A program made the position numbers and the translations under genes. Of a DNA stretch of 41,625 nucleotides, positions 29,705-38,927 are shown one piece after another (the first letter of the stretch is position 1; each line of letters starts with the position of its first letter). This DNA comes from a virus, in IMG/VR virus record IMGVR_UViG_3300010373_000022, positions 1 through 41,625 of that record; one strand, given 5' to 3'. The notes beneath the pieces are model-generated. The model saw only the letters and a list, made by a program, of their open reading frames with translations, was not told the origin of the DNA and ran no database searches.

Positions 29705-31095
29705 ACGAGACGATCCGAGCGCTCCAGCGGGAGCACGACGAGAAGTACCAGAAGGCCGACGCTCTGCTGAGCAAGGCCGACCCGACCGACGCGGAGCGCG
29801 CGGAGGGGGCGACGCTGATCACGGACCTGAAGGGAATCAAGAACCGTCTCGAGAAGGAATTCAAGCTGCTCGACATGCGGGGCGAGCTCGACGGCATCAA
29901 GAAGGACCGCGAGAGCGTCAACCCCGCCGATCGCGCGGCCAAGAGCATGATCTGGGCCGGCAAGGTGGGCACGGACGGCGGCTGGCTCGGGATGAAGAAC
30001 GCGGGCCGCGTCCTCTTCGACAGCTACGGCTCGCTGATCGAGGACATCGGGCCGGGCACGATGGGCCAGAAGCGCTGGGACGCGATCCAGACGCCCGAGT
30101 ACAACAGCGCCTTCACCACCTGGCTCCGCTCCAAGGGCGAGAGGGCCAGCCTGGACGGCATGCGTCTGAAGACGCTCCAGGAGGGCCTGGACGATCAGGG
30201 CGGCGTGACGGTCCCGGCCGACATGCTGATGAGGATCATCGCCCGCGAGCCGGCGCCCACGGACCTCGCCTCACTGGTGACCAACATCACCACCGGCCGC
30301 GATCGCGTGGTCATGCCGCGCACTCAGTACAGCGCCGACAACCTGTACGTCACCGCGTTCCGGGCGGCCTGGACGGGCGAAATCCCGACCGGCTCGTCTC
30401 AGCTTGCGGTGAACGACGCGAACCTCCTGGGTAACATCGAGGTGCCCGTTTACACCGCGATGCTCAGCGCGCGGGTCACCAATGACATGGTCGAGGACTC
30501 GGCGTTCCCGATCCAGGCGTGGGTCGAAAACCAGCTCCGGATCACGGTCGACCTGCTCCGCGAGAACATGATCCTGAACGGCACCGGCAAGGGCCAGCCG
30601 ACCGGGCTCCTGGTCAACCCGGGGGGCGCGTTCCAGCCGGCCTCGATCCTCTCGAGCGGCGCGGGCACCTTCAGCGGTGACGACCTGATCAACGTCGCCT
30701 ACACGCTGCCTCCGCAGTACGACAAGGACGCCCGGTACGTCTTCAACAAGACGAACGTCCAGAACTTCATCTCGAAGCTCAAGGACGGCAACGGCCGGTA
30801 CCTGTTCGGGATGGGGTACCAGGACAGCGGCCTGGCGACCGCCCGGCCCAAGGAGCTGGTCGGGTACCCGTTCACGATCAGCTCGTTCATGCCGAACATC
30901 GGCGCGGCCAACTACCCCGTGCTCTTCGGCGACCTGAAGGGCTATTACATGGTGAACCGCCTCGGCCTCACCGTGCAGATCCTTCGCGAGGTGGCAGCCG
31001 AGCTGAACCAGTTCATCATCGTCTGCCGGATCCGCTTCGGCGGCCAGACCGTCGAGCCCTGGCGGTTGTACGCACTCAAGTCCAACAACGCCTGA
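29701..31095 (+). CDS. HK97-fold major capsid protein
   Basis: The product has 464 residues. The N-terminal 110 residues are charged and helical (delta domain, probably cleaved). The capsid fold begins near 130, with DDQGGVTVPADMLMRIIARE, DSAFPIQAWVENQLRITVDL, NMILNGTGKGQPTGLLVNPG and a C-terminal DLKGYYMVNRLGLTVQILRE. This is the classic order protease then capsid. Confidence 0.95.
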   Translation: MNETIRALQREHDEKYQKADALLSKADPTDAERAEGATLITDLKGIKNRLEKEFKLLDMRGELDGIKKDRESVNPADRAAKSMIWAGKVGTDGGWLGMKNAGRVLFDSYGSLIEDIGPGTMGQKRWDAIQTPEYNSAFTTWLRSKGERASLDGMRLKTLQEGLDDQGGVTVPADMLMRIIAREPAPTDLASLVTNITTGRDRVVMPRTQYSADNLYVTAFRAAWTGEIPTGSSQLAVNDANLLGNIEVPVYTAMLSARVTNDMVEDSAFPIQAWVENQLRITVDLLRENMILNGTGKGQPTGLLVNPGGAFQPASILSSGAGTFSGDDLINVAYTLPPQYDKDARYVFNKTNVQNFISKLKDGNGRYLFGMGYQDSGLATARPKELVGYPFTISSFMPNIGAANYPVLFGDLKGYYMVNRLGLTVQILREVAAELNQFIIVCRIRFGGQTVEPWRLYALKSNNA

Positions 31096-31186
31096 GCGCT
31101 CTCCGGGGCGCTCTTTCCCCTTCTCGCTGGCGGACCATTCCCAAACCACCGAGCGCCCTCGAGGGCGCTCCTGGGGACGCACGCAC

Positions 31187-31636
31187 ATGATCTTGCACCA
31201 TCTGTTCAAGAACGCCGATATCCGCCTCGCGATGCAGGAGCAGGCGGCCGGCATCGCCAACGTCAATGGCAACTCGATCGATACCCTCGGCTACGACGCC
31301 GTGGCGTTCGTCGGGATCTGGGGCGCCCTGACCGCGACCCAGGTGAGCCAGTTCAAGGTCCAGGGCTCGAACGATAATGCGACATGGACGGACATCGCGG
31401 GCTCGCACACGACGCTCCTGACGGACGGCCAGAGCCACACGGTGAACGTCATCGACGTCTACCGCACCGGCTACCGGTACCTCCGCCTGGTCGCGCTCCG
31501 CGCCACCGCCAACGCCGTGATCGACGGCGCCGTGGCGATCCTCTACCACAACGAGAACTCGCCCTCGGCGTTCGCCGACGCGTCGGTCGCCTCGGCCCCG
31601 ACCTTCGTCTATCTCGCCACCGCCGGAACGCCGTAA
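31187..31636 (+). CDS. Beta-rich probable capsid decoration protein
   Basis: The product has 149 residues with alternating strands (DAVAFVGIWGALTATQVSQF; KVQGSNDNATWTDIAGS; GYRYLRLVALRATANAVIDG), similar to jelly-roll or discoidin-like structural domains. Position right after the capsid gene fits a decoration or stabilising protein. The gap 31096-31186 holds a short hairpin (GAGCGCCC-TCGA-GGGCGCTC). Confidence 0.6.
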   Translation: MILHHLFKNADIRLAMQEQAAGIANVNGNSIDTLGYDAVAFVGIWGALTATQVSQFKVQGSNDNATWTDIAGSHTTLLTDGQSHTVNVIDVYRTGYRYLRLVALRATANAVIDGAVAILYHNENSPSAFADASVASAPTFVYLATAGTP

Positions 31637-31683
31637 TCCACGCCGTTCCGGTCAACCATCACCGGGCCACCAAAGGACCGATC

Positions 31684-32010
31684 ATGCCGTTCATGAACGA
31701 GCGCCGTCTGCGGATCTACAGGCTCTCTCGGGAGCATTTCGAGCGGATCCGCGACGGCTATCTCGCGCCCAGGTTCTCAGAGCTCCCGCCGGACATCACG
31801 CCGGTCCAGGTCTCAACGGTGTACTTCTGGATGACGAGCGAGATCGCGATCCTCGCGACCAGTGAGTCGTTCCCGGAAACCAGCGAGTCCGCCCCTCTCG
31901 ACGTGGTCGCCCTGCCTCTCGACGTCGTGACGGCGGAGTTCCACTGGCCGTCAGCACTGGCCGAGCGTGCGTGGCGGCGGCCCACGCTCGATGGGCCCGT
32001 GAATCGTTGA
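31684..32010 (+). CDS. Hypothetical 108-residue protein
   Basis: The ATG lies after a purine-rich stretch; starts MPFMNERRLRIYRLSREHFE, then a neutral beta-like part with TSESFPETSESAPLDVVALP. Translation in the frame upstream of the ATG is out of frame with real genes. No family recognised. Head-completion region by position. Confidence 0.55.
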   Translation: MPFMNERRLRIYRLSREHFERIRDGYLAPRFSELPPDITPVQVSTVYFWMTSEIAILATSESFPETSESAPLDVVALPLDVVTAEFHWPSALAERAWRRPTLDGPVNR

Positions 32011-32028
32011 GCTGAGAGGACCGTCGAC

Positions 32029-32205
32029 GTGAAACCGCCCGTGGAAAACAAGGCCCTGGCGCTCGACTTCGGCGGCGATCGCCGGCCGCCAGAGCGCCCG
32101 CCCTGCACTCATCAGGACACCCCAGGTGATCATCGATTACCAGAAGAACGCCGCGCATGCGACCCTGTTCAGTGTCTACGACGCAAAGACCGCCGAGAAC
32201 CTTGA
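32029..32205 (+). CDS. Possible 58-residue overlapping protein
   Basis: A GTG eight bases after GAGAGGA opens a basic, Pro/Arg-rich frame (VKPPVENKALALDFGGDRRP) that overlaps the next gene by 80 bases. The ribosome site fills a gap of over 100 bases, but the composition after 32126 looks like a shadow frame. Confidence 0.25.
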   Translation: MKPPVENKALALDFGGDRRPPERPPCTHQDTPGDHRLPEERRACDPVQCLRRKDRREP

Positions 32206-32365
32206 TCACCTGCATATCTTCTACGCCGACGACTCTGCGGGTGTCTTCAAGAGCTACAAGAAGATCTCGGACGGGAACATCAACTCCTTCGAAGTCGATC
32301 CGGCGACGCGCGAACCGATCGTGGTGGTGACCGAGCGGAAGATCAAGATCGTGCGGAAGGCCTGA
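32126..32365 (+). CDS. Small 79-residue protein
   Basis: GTG start with CAGGA upstream. Reads VIIDYQKNAAHATLFSVYDA, with aromatic and charged residues, ending in KIKIVRKA. Its lower GC and normal Lys content differ from neighbours. Its family is not recognised; it lies between capsid and connector genes. Confidence 0.6.
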   Translation: MIIDYQKNAAHATLFSVYDAKTAENLDHLHIFYADDSAGVFKSYKKISDGNINSFEVDPATREPIVVVTERKIKIVRKA

Positions 32366-32367
32366 CG

Positions 32368-32955
32368 ATGCCCGACCTTGCCCAGCAATCCGACGTCACG
32401 ACGCTGATCAGCCGCCTCCAGGGCCTGCCCGGGCTGGCCTCGCTGATCAGCACGGCGTCGGTCTGGATCCAGAACTACACCGGGCTCCAGTTCGTCGTGA
32501 ATAGCTACTCCGAGCTACACGACGGCAAGAGCGAGTCCCGGATCTGGCTGAGGCAGACGCCCGTACTCTCGGTCCAGAGCGTCATCCTCTGGCCCAACAC
32601 GACCCCGCAGCCGATCGACAACACGGACAACGACGGGTGGACGTTCGACCCGGCGACGGGCGAGCTCCGCCGCGGCAACGGCCACGTCAACCAGCGGTTC
32701 GAAGCCTGGTTCCCGGACGGCCTGCAAAACGTCCAGGTCAATTACACGGCCGGCGCTCCCAGCGTCCCGGCCCCGGTCCTGTATGCGACCGTGCTGACGG
32801 TCAAGCACCTGGCCGACTCGCTCAAGATGACCGGGCTGCTCAAGAGCGAGGACATCGGCGATTACAGCTACGAAATGGCCGACGCCGGCGACATCGGTCT
32901 CCCGCCTCTGGCTCGCGTGCTGCTCGCGCCCTACATCCAGGATTTCATCGCGTAG
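32368..32955 (+). CDS. Head-tail connector protein, gp6-like
   Basis: The product has 195 residues. TLISRLQGLPGLASLISTAS and the aromatic repeats WIQNYTGLQF, VLSVQSVILWPN, GLQNVQVNYTAGAPSVP, YATVLTVKHLADSL and a C-terminal PPLARVLLAPYIQDFIA match the plan of phage head-tail connector proteins of the HK97 gp6/SPP1 gp15 group. It seals the portal for tail joining. Confidence 0.75.
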   Translation: MPDLAQQSDVTTLISRLQGLPGLASLISTASVWIQNYTGLQFVVNSYSELHDGKSESRIWLRQTPVLSVQSVILWPNTTPQPIDNTDNDGWTFDPATGELRRGNGHVNQRFEAWFPDGLQNVQVNYTAGAPSVPAPVLYATVLTVKHLADSLKMTGLLKSEDIGDYSYEMADAGDIGLPPLARVLLAPYIQDFIA

Positions 32956-32962
32956 GGTGGCC

Positions 32963-33316
32963 ATGGCGATCGAGGACTTCATGGACGACCTGGTCAACGT
33001 CCTCGCCCAGGCGACGGGGCAGGACACGACCGGAGCGCCGTCGCGCAAGCCCTACTCGCTGGCGGCGGCGAACTGCCCGGCACTCGTGCAGGAGAAGGGC
33101 GGGTCGCGAGACCGGAAGAACGACAAGGCCACACAGACGTTGATCGGCACGGTCTACCTCACGACCGATTACCAGCTCACGACCAGGAACCGGCTCGAGC
33201 TGATCGACCCGAACGCTCCCGACGCTCCCAAACGCGAGCTGGTGATCACCGCCGCCAAAAACATCAATCGCATGAACCGGCTCTGGCAGGTGGATTACGA
33301 AGAGCAACGCGTGTGA
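32963..33316 (+). CDS. Head-tail adaptor or stopper protein
   Basis: The product has 117 residues: MAIEDFMDDLVNVLAQATGQ, then beta segments TLIGTVYLTTDYQLTTRNRL and ELVITAAKNINRMNRLWQVD. Size, beta content and place between connector and gp10-like gene fit a head-closure (stopper) protein. GTG 32957 is an alternative start. Confidence 0.65.
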   Translation: MAIEDFMDDLVNVLAQATGQDTTGAPSRKPYSLAAANCPALVQEKGGSRDRKNDKATQTLIGTVYLTTDYQLTTRNRLELIDPNAPDAPKRELVITAAKNINRMNRLWQVDYEEQRV

Positions 33317-33319
33317 ACG

Positions 33320-33742
33320 ATGAGCAGCAAGCTCGAGTGGAATGGCGATGGGGCCAAGGCCCTGGTCCGACGCCGGACCGCGGCCTACCTGCTCAAGCTC
33401 TTGCGGCTCATCGTTCGCCGCGCCAAGGAACTGCTCGCTGTCCCCGGTACCGGGAAGACGAAGGGCAAGAAGACCGGTCCCGTCGTCCATGCGTCCGCCG
33501 GCGATCCCCCGCACAAGCAGACCGGCCGCGGCCGCGCGAGCGTGACGTACGAGTTCGACGATGAGCAGCTCGTGGGACGGGCTGGCACCAACGTCGAATA
33601 CATGAAGCATCAGGAGCTGGGGACCAGGAAGGGGCTCGCCCCGCACCCGTGGCTCCGGCCGGCCTACGAGTGGGCCAAGAACCAGGTCGGCTCGCTCGAG
33701 GACTTCCTCTCGGACCAAGAATCGGGATCCCCGTCCTCATGA
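33320..33742 (+). CDS. HK97 gp10-like neck/tail-completion protein
   Basis: The product has 140 residues. AYLLKLLRLIVRRAKELLAV, VVHASAGDPPHKQTGRGRAS, VGRAGTNVEYMKHQELGTRK and HPWLRPAYEWAKNQV follow the conserved order of the HK97 gp10 family (helix, G-x-L-R-x-S, Y-A-x-x-x-E-x-G, P-x-RP). Its TGA overlaps the next ATG. Confidence 0.88.
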   Translation: MSSKLEWNGDGAKALVRRRTAAYLLKLLRLIVRRAKELLAVPGTGKTKGKKTGPVVHASAGDPPHKQTGRGRASVTYEFDDEQLVGRAGTNVEYMKHQELGTRKGLAPHPWLRPAYEWAKNQVGSLEDFLSDQESGSPSS

Positions 33743-36700
33743 CCACCCCGCTCGCACCGGGCAATCTCGTCGCGACGCCGCAAGGCCAATCGGTGTCGCT
33801 GAGCGCGTCCGCGCCGAGCGGTGGCACGCCGCCTTACAGCGTGTTCCTCTGGATGGATACGGATGAGGTTCCGGAGACGTTCAATCCGCAATCGCTGCCC
33901 CTCTTTCGCTGGCTCAAGTCGGACGCGGGCCTCCTGACCGATTCGGCGGCCGGCTTCTCGGGGCTCGCAACGCAGGTCCTGGACGCCGGCAATGCTCTCC
34001 AGCTCGGCGGTACCAGCTTCACGGTCGGGGGTTGGTTTCAGTGGGGCGCGGGCGGCGCGATCAGCACCGCCTGGCAAAAGGGCGTCGTCGGCCAGGCCAC
34101 CCTTGAGTACGCGATCTATCTCGACGCCACCAACCACATCACCGGGGCGATCGGCAGCGGCGCGGCGACGACGACAGCGGCCACTGCAAGCCCTGTCAGC
34201 CTGGGCGTCTGGTACTTCGTGCTCGCGTGGTGGGATAGCGTCGCACAGACGTGGAACCTGAGCGTCAACGGGGCCGCGCCGACGTCGGTCGCCTGGGCCG
34301 CCGGCACGTACAACGGCAGCGGACGGTTCCAGTTCGGCAGCGCCACGGCACCGATGAACGGCGCCATCTCCGGGCCGTTCGTGTTCACGAGGGTCTTGAC
34401 GGGTGCGGAGCAGACCGAGCTATACAACGGAGGCCTCGGCCTCCCATTCACGCACTGGCCCACCGCGCTCCAGACGGACTCACACTATCAAGACTATTTT
34501 CCGTTCGTGGAGGGAACGGGGAGCCGCCGGGTCGACCCCGCCGGGTCGCAAGGTTGGTGGCTGGACGACACGAACCTCAACGTCGCGCTCGTGGCCGGGG
34601 CAATGGGCTCGTTCGCGCCGACGGGGACCGCGGTCGGCTGGGGGCACAGCCCGTGCGAGCCGATCTCGCAATGGACCGATCAGACCGGCAATGGCAACCA
34701 CGCGATCCAGAGCGCGGCGAACAACCGGCCGATCTTCGTGCCGAACGTCCTCAACGGACTGCCCGCGGTCCGGTTCCATCGCTCCGGCCTCTACAATACG
34801 GTCGGCACGGCGATGGAGCTGCTCGGCAGCCGGAGCGGCTCCGGCACGCTCCTGATGCTCTGCAAACTCCGGGGCCAGCCGGCGTCCGGTGACTTCTGGT
34901 CGCTGATGAGCAGCAAGGGGCCCGCGGGCACGTTCAGCGAGGTCCTGGTCGAGGGCACGGGCCGCACCGGGTTCGCGCCGTGGACGTTCCTGAACGACTA
35001 TGTGCAAGGCCAGGGCGTCGGATTCGATCAGCCTCCCGACACGCTTTCTGCCCACTCGCTGGGCCTGAGCTACGCGGGGCAGATCGGGCTGAGCAACTAC
35101 CTGGCCCAGCTGGACGGCCAGCCCCAGGTCCTGGTGCTCAGCGGCAACCTCCTCCGCGCGACGACCGATCTCGGCAGCCTGGGCGGCCGGCAGGATCAGT
35201 ACGGCAACATCACGGCCTCGTCCGAGCTCGACGTCTTCGAGGTGATGGAGTTCGCCGGCGAAGTGGACCAGGACACACTCGCCCTGGCCGCGAGCTACCT
35301 GGCGACGCGCGGCGGCCTGGCCACCACGGCTCCCGCCGCGCCCACGCTCACGGCGATCGGCGGCTCGCAGGCCGTGGCGCTGAGCTGGGGCACGGTGGCC
35401 GGCGCCACGGGCTGGTCGATCGAGGCGAGCATCCACGGGCAGAATGCGTTCGAAGTGGTCGCGACTCTCCCGCCCGGCCAGCTCAGCTACGTCCACGGGC
35501 CGGTACAGCTCGGCACGTCGATGGACTACCGGATCCGCGCGACCTCGGCCGCGTTCGGGTACGGCGCCTATTCCGCAGTCCAGTCGGCGCAGCCCTTCCA
35601 GTGGCCCCAGGCGGCCGGCTCGCTGATCGCCGCGTACGAGTCGGGGTCCGCGTACCAGGACGCCGGCAGACGCACACTGGCGGTCAACCAGGGCGATCCG
35701 ATCCAGGGCCTCCTCGACCTCACGCTCAACGGGAACCATGGGTGGACCACGGCGGCGAACCAGGCCACTCTCCAGCTCAACGACGGGAACGGGCTGCCCT
35801 CGATTGCGTTCAACCAGGCGCTGCCGAGCTGGTTCAACATCGATGGCGGGGCGGCGCTCAGCGATCACACGATCTTTCTGGTCGCGCGCTGGCCGGCGAT
35901 CGATGCCAGCATCAAGCCGATCCTGGGCGATGCGACGAATTATGCCGCGGCTGTTACCAGCAACCAGGTCGACTATCTGGCCGGCGCACAGACCACCGGC
36001 GCGCAGACGCTGCCGACGTCCACCGCGCCGGTGCTGCTGGAATCGATTCGCGCGGGCAGCTCATGGACGGTGAACTGGAATTGTTACGCGCTGAAGAGCG
36101 CCGTCACCGTACCGACCACGGCCATCGGAGCGAGCTTCTTCGGCAAGGCGGGCACGAACTTCCTGAACGCCCGCGTGCAAGCGCTGATCGTCGCGCCGAG
36201 CAACCTCCAGGTCACCAACCCGACGCTGTTCGCTCAAATCAGAGAATACTTGCGTCAGAAGTACTCGACGCCCGGCGTCTACTCGACGGTGGTGATCGCG
36301 GACTCGACGACCGACCTGGGCAGTCACGACACGGGCGCGCTCAGTCTGAATCCGGACGGATCGATCCTCTGCACCTGGGAGGCGGCGGCGACCTTCGGTG
36401 GGATCGTCCACAACATCGATTATGCGACCTCCTACGACGGGGGAAACACGTGGTCGCCGGCGACGGCGCGATGGACCACCGGGCAGGACCTCTGGCGTGG
36501 CAGCTTCTCCTACGGTCAGAAGCGGCTCGCGTCGGGCACCACGCTCTGGGGTATTGGCCGAAGCTATGCGGGCCGAAACGTCTTCACGACGGACACCGGG
36601 CATTTCCTCCGATCGAACGACGGCGGTGTCTCCTGGACGGACCCGGCCCCCGTCACGTTCGATTACAGCCCGTTCTCACCGCAGCCGGCCTATTTCCAGT

Positions 36701-37314
36701 TCTTCGGCCAGCCCGTCGAGCCGGTACAAGGGGGACCGCTTTACTGGCACGGGTATGGCCAGCCGGCGGGTGTCTCATGGACCAACTCCTATTTCCTTGT
36801 GTCGAACGATCGCGGGCAGACCTGGACGATCCAGGGGACGATCGCGACCGGGAGCGCGACGCACGCCTACAGCGAAACCGCCATCATCAACACCGGAGGA
36901 AGCAACTGGCTCGCCCTCATGCGCGACGACGGGACCGCGGGAGGGAACCTCGCGCAGTGCACCTCGAGCGACGGCGGGGCGACGTGGTCCGCACCGACGG
37001 TCCCGTTCACAGACAAGCTCGTTGAGAACGTCTCGCCGGCACTCCTCAGACTTCAGAGCGGGTCCATCCTGGCGGTGTACGGCCATCGCAACGCGGGCCT
37101 GCGCTGCCGGCGGAGCACGAACAACGGGACGAGCTGGAACAATCCGCTCGACGTCTTCATCCCGGTCGCCAGCTCCGACTCGGCCGGGTACCCCGGACCG
37201 ATCCAGCGCACGGACGGGCTGATCCTCGTCTCGTACTACTGCCTCTTCAACTCGGGCGCGGGCGGAAAGACCCAGCTCCAGCTCGTCGGCTTCCCGGAGT
37301 CGGCACTGCCGTAA
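33739..37314 (+). CDS. Giant LamG/FN3/Asp-box (sialidase-like) virion protein
   Basis: The product has 1191 residues. About 60-235 is a LamG/concanavalin sandwich (FTVGGWFQWGAGG, GVWYFVLAWWDS, LSVNG); a related region lies at about 310-520, a fibronectin-type-III domain at 530-620, a further lectin-like region at 620-840. From 880 on come Asp-boxes: SYDGGNTW, SNDGGVSW, SNDRGQTW, SSDGGATW and STNNGTSW at about 897, 959, 1022, 1076 and 1127, as in BNR/sialidase propellers. It probably binds or cleaves surface glycans. Its position between neck and tail terminator genes is unusual; a neck whisker, head fibre or tail fibre are all possible. Confidence 0.82.
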   Translation: MTTPLAPGNLVATPQGQSVSLSASAPSGGTPPYSVFLWMDTDEVPETFNPQSLPLFRWLKSDAGLLTDSAAGFSGLATQVLDAGNALQLGGTSFTVGGWFQWGAGGAISTAWQKGVVGQATLEYAIYLDATNHITGAIGSGAATTTAATASPVSLGVWYFVLAWWDSVAQTWNLSVNGAAPTSVAWAAGTYNGSGRFQFGSATAPMNGAISGPFVFTRVLTGAEQTELYNGGLGLPFTHWPTALQTDSHYQDYFPFVEGTGSRRVDPAGSQGWWLDDTNLNVALVAGAMGSFAPTGTAVGWGHSPCEPISQWTDQTGNGNHAIQSAANNRPIFVPNVLNGLPAVRFHRSGLYNTVGTAMELLGSRSGSGTLLMLCKLRGQPASGDFWSLMSSKGPAGTFSEVLVEGTGRTGFAPWTFLNDYVQGQGVGFDQPPDTLSAHSLGLSYAGQIGLSNYLAQLDGQPQVLVLSGNLLRATTDLGSLGGRQDQYGNITASSELDVFEVMEFAGEVDQDTLALAASYLATRGGLATTAPAAPTLTAIGGSQAVALSWGTVAGATGWSIEASIHGQNAFEVVATLPPGQLSYVHGPVQLGTSMDYRIRATSAAFGYGAYSAVQSAQPFQWPQAAGSLIAAYESGSAYQDAGRRTLAVNQGDPIQGLLDLTLNGNHGWTTAANQATLQLNDGNGLPSIAFNQALPSWFNIDGGAALSDHTIFLVARWPAIDASIKPILGDATNYAAAVTSNQVDYLAGAQTTGAQTLPTSTAPVLLESIRAGSSWTVNWNCYALKSAVTVPTTAIGASFFGKAGTNFLNARVQALIVAPSNLQVTNPTLFAQIREYLRQKYSTPGVYSTVVIADSTTDLGSHDTGALSLNPDGSILCTWEAAATFGGIVHNIDYATSYDGGNTWSPATARWTTGQDLWRGSFSYGQKRLASGTTLWGIGRSYAGRNVFTTDTGHFLRSNDGGVSWTDPAPVTFDYSPFSPQPAYFQFFGQPVEPVQGGPLYWHGYGQPAGVSWTNSYFLVSNDRGQTWTIQGTIATGSATHAYSETAIINTGGSNWLALMRDDGTAGGNLAQCTSSDGGATWSAPTVPFTDKLVENVSPALLRLQSGSILAVYGHRNAGLRCRRSTNNGTSWNNPLDVFIPVASSDSAGYPGPIQRTDGLILVSYYCLFNSGAGGKTQLQLVGFPESALP

Positions 37315-37318
37315 GCAA

Positions 37319-37885
37319 ATGCCGCGCGTGCTGGTCACCACGAACCCGACCTGGCCGTTCCTCTACACACCGCCGCCGGGCGGACCGTACCGGTTCCAGC
37401 TCGAGGTGAAGGACAGCGCCGGCGGCGACGTCTTCACTCCGCAGGTTCCCCTGGCCGGCTTCACACCACCGCCGGGCTCGCTCCAGGAGGCGATTCAGGC
37501 CTTCTTCGCCACGCGCCCCGACCTCCAGGCCATGACGTCCGACCGCCGGCTCTGGCACCTCGAGGCGGACGAAGGGACCGAGCTGCCCTACGTCGAGTAC
37601 TTCAAGGTCGCGGAACCGACCGACGTGTTCACGACGGGCGGGCGCGTGCTCAAGGCCTCGTTCCAGATCAACTGCTACCACTGGACCGTGACGCAGGCAA
37701 TCGCCGTCCGCCAGGCGTTCCAGACCGCGTTCGACGGTGCCCCGCTCAACATCCTCGGCCAGGTCGTGGCCTACTGCATCCCCAACGAGCCGCTCGAGAG
37801 CAAGGCCGAAGGCAAGGGCCCCAAGGGCGAGGACTGCTACGCCTCCCTGATCACATTCGATGTCCTTTATGCCGGTTCTCTTTGA
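37319..37885 (+). CDS. Tail terminator (tail-completion) protein with N-terminal extension
   Basis: The product has 188 residues. From about 55 on it has the family plan: SLQEAIQAFFATRPDLQAMT, LPYVEYFKVAEPTDVFTTGG, LKASFQINCYHWTVTQAIAV, FQTAFDGAPLNI and a final strand. The first 50 residues (TWPFLYTPPPGGPYRFQLEV) are an extra beta-rich part, longer than usual for this family. It caps the tail tube. The end shows three TGA five bases apart. Confidence 0.72.
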   Translation: MPRVLVTTNPTWPFLYTPPPGGPYRFQLEVKDSAGGDVFTPQVPLAGFTPPPGSLQEAIQAFFATRPDLQAMTSDRRLWHLEADEGTELPYVEYFKVAEPTDVFTTGGRVLKASFQINCYHWTVTQAIAVRQAFQTAFDGAPLNILGQVVAYCIPNEPLESKAEGKGPKGEDCYASLITFDVLYAGSL

Positions 37886-37907
37886 TTTGATTTGAGAGGA
37901 GTCCGCC

Positions 37908-38402
37908 ATGACCGCAAACGTCTCGGGGGGATTCACCCTGAGCTCCAACCTGGTGTTCGCCATTCCCGCGGGCGCGAACGTCCTGACCGCGTACAACGTC
38001 CCGATCCAGCCCAACGCCAATTATTCGTACACGCCCGGTACCGGCGCGAACCAGATGAACAAGGGGTACCAGGCGTCGGGCAACGCCGCGGCGGCCCCCG
38101 TGTCGATCGACCTGACGACCGTCGTCTGCGTCGACGGCAGCACGGGCCTCGCGCATGTCCGCGAGCTGCTCATCTTCAACGACGACCCGACCCACACGCT
38201 CAACTGGGACATGACGATCGTCAACTCGCTCCTGGGTCCGTTCACCGTCGCGACGAAGTGGACGATCCCGCCGCTCTCGCACGCGCGGATCGCCAACCCG
38301 GCCTCGGCCGCCGGCTGGACGGTCGACAGCACGCACAAGATCGTCGACCTCGATCCCGGTGCCAACACGATCGCGTACCGGCTCGTCGCCGGCGGCGATT
38401 GA
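37908..38402 (+). CDS. Hypothetical beta-rich structural protein
   Basis: The product has 164 residues, Ala/Asn/Thr-rich with strands throughout (MTANVSGGFTLSSNLVFAIP; LLIFNDDPTHTLNWDM; TKWTIPPLSHARIANPA). No family is recognised. GAGAGGAG lies seven bases before the ATG. Between terminator and tube genes, so probably virion or tail associated. Confidence 0.65.
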   Translation: MTANVSGGFTLSSNLVFAIPAGANVLTAYNVPIQPNANYSYTPGTGANQMNKGYQASGNAAAAPVSIDLTTVVCVDGSTGLAHVRELLIFNDDPTHTLNWDMTIVNSLLGPFTVATKWTIPPLSHARIANPASAAGWTVDSTHKIVDLDPGANTIAYRLVAGGD

Positions 38403-38458
38403 CCCGCCCTGGTCCTTACACCCCATTCCACCTCACCGATTCAGATAAGGACTAGAGC

Positions 38459-38866
38459 ATGTCTACTGCCTATTCCGGCAAGGACGGCAAGGTCTTCAGC
38501 GGATCCACGGACATGGACGTCGAGGGCTGGGACGCCGACGTGGAATCCCCCGATATCGACGTCACGACCACGGCCGACGCCGGCTGGGAGGATGCGATCG
38601 AGGGCCCGATCAAGGTCTCGGGCACCTTCGATTTCCTCTGGAACCCGCTCAAGGACCCGTTCAACACGGTCGTCAACCTGATGCCCGGCGCGGCGCTCCT
38701 GGGCGGCACCTACCCGACGCTGAAGCTCCAGATCGACGCCAACAACAACTATCTCCAGGGCACCGCCAAGATCACCAAGCTCTCGATCAAGAACAAGGTC
38801 AAGGACGCCGTGCGGTTCACCGCGAGCTTCCGCTCGAAGGGCGCCTGGACCAGGCCGAACGTCTGA
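38459..38866 (+). CDS. Major tail tube protein
   Basis: The product has 135 residues: MSTAYSGKDGKVFSGSTDMD, EGWDADVESPDIDVTTTADA, GPIKVSGTFDFLWNP, and LLGGTYPTLKLQIDA then YLQGTAKITKLSI, VRFTASFRSKGAW. This is the layout of small tail-tube proteins (strand, GTF loop, GTAxI and SFxxxG). It lies before the frameshifted chaperones as usual. Confidence 0.82.
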   Translation: MSTAYSGKDGKVFSGSTDMDVEGWDADVESPDIDVTTTADAGWEDAIEGPIKVSGTFDFLWNPLKDPFNTVVNLMPGAALLGGTYPTLKLQIDANNNYLQGTAKITKLSIKNKVKDAVRFTASFRSKGAWTRPNV

Positions 38867-38927
38867 TCTGACGTGGGGCCTCTCCGGAGGCCTCGTTTCT
38901 CCCCGATCACGTATCAGAGTACTTCCG

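Noticed and set aside
34480-35868. Long minus-strand open frame of 462 codons
   Set aside because: It mirrors the strongly supported plus-strand LamG/Asp-box gene; its product is a featureless Arg/Ala/Gly-rich string, as expected for an antisense shadow in high-GC DNA.
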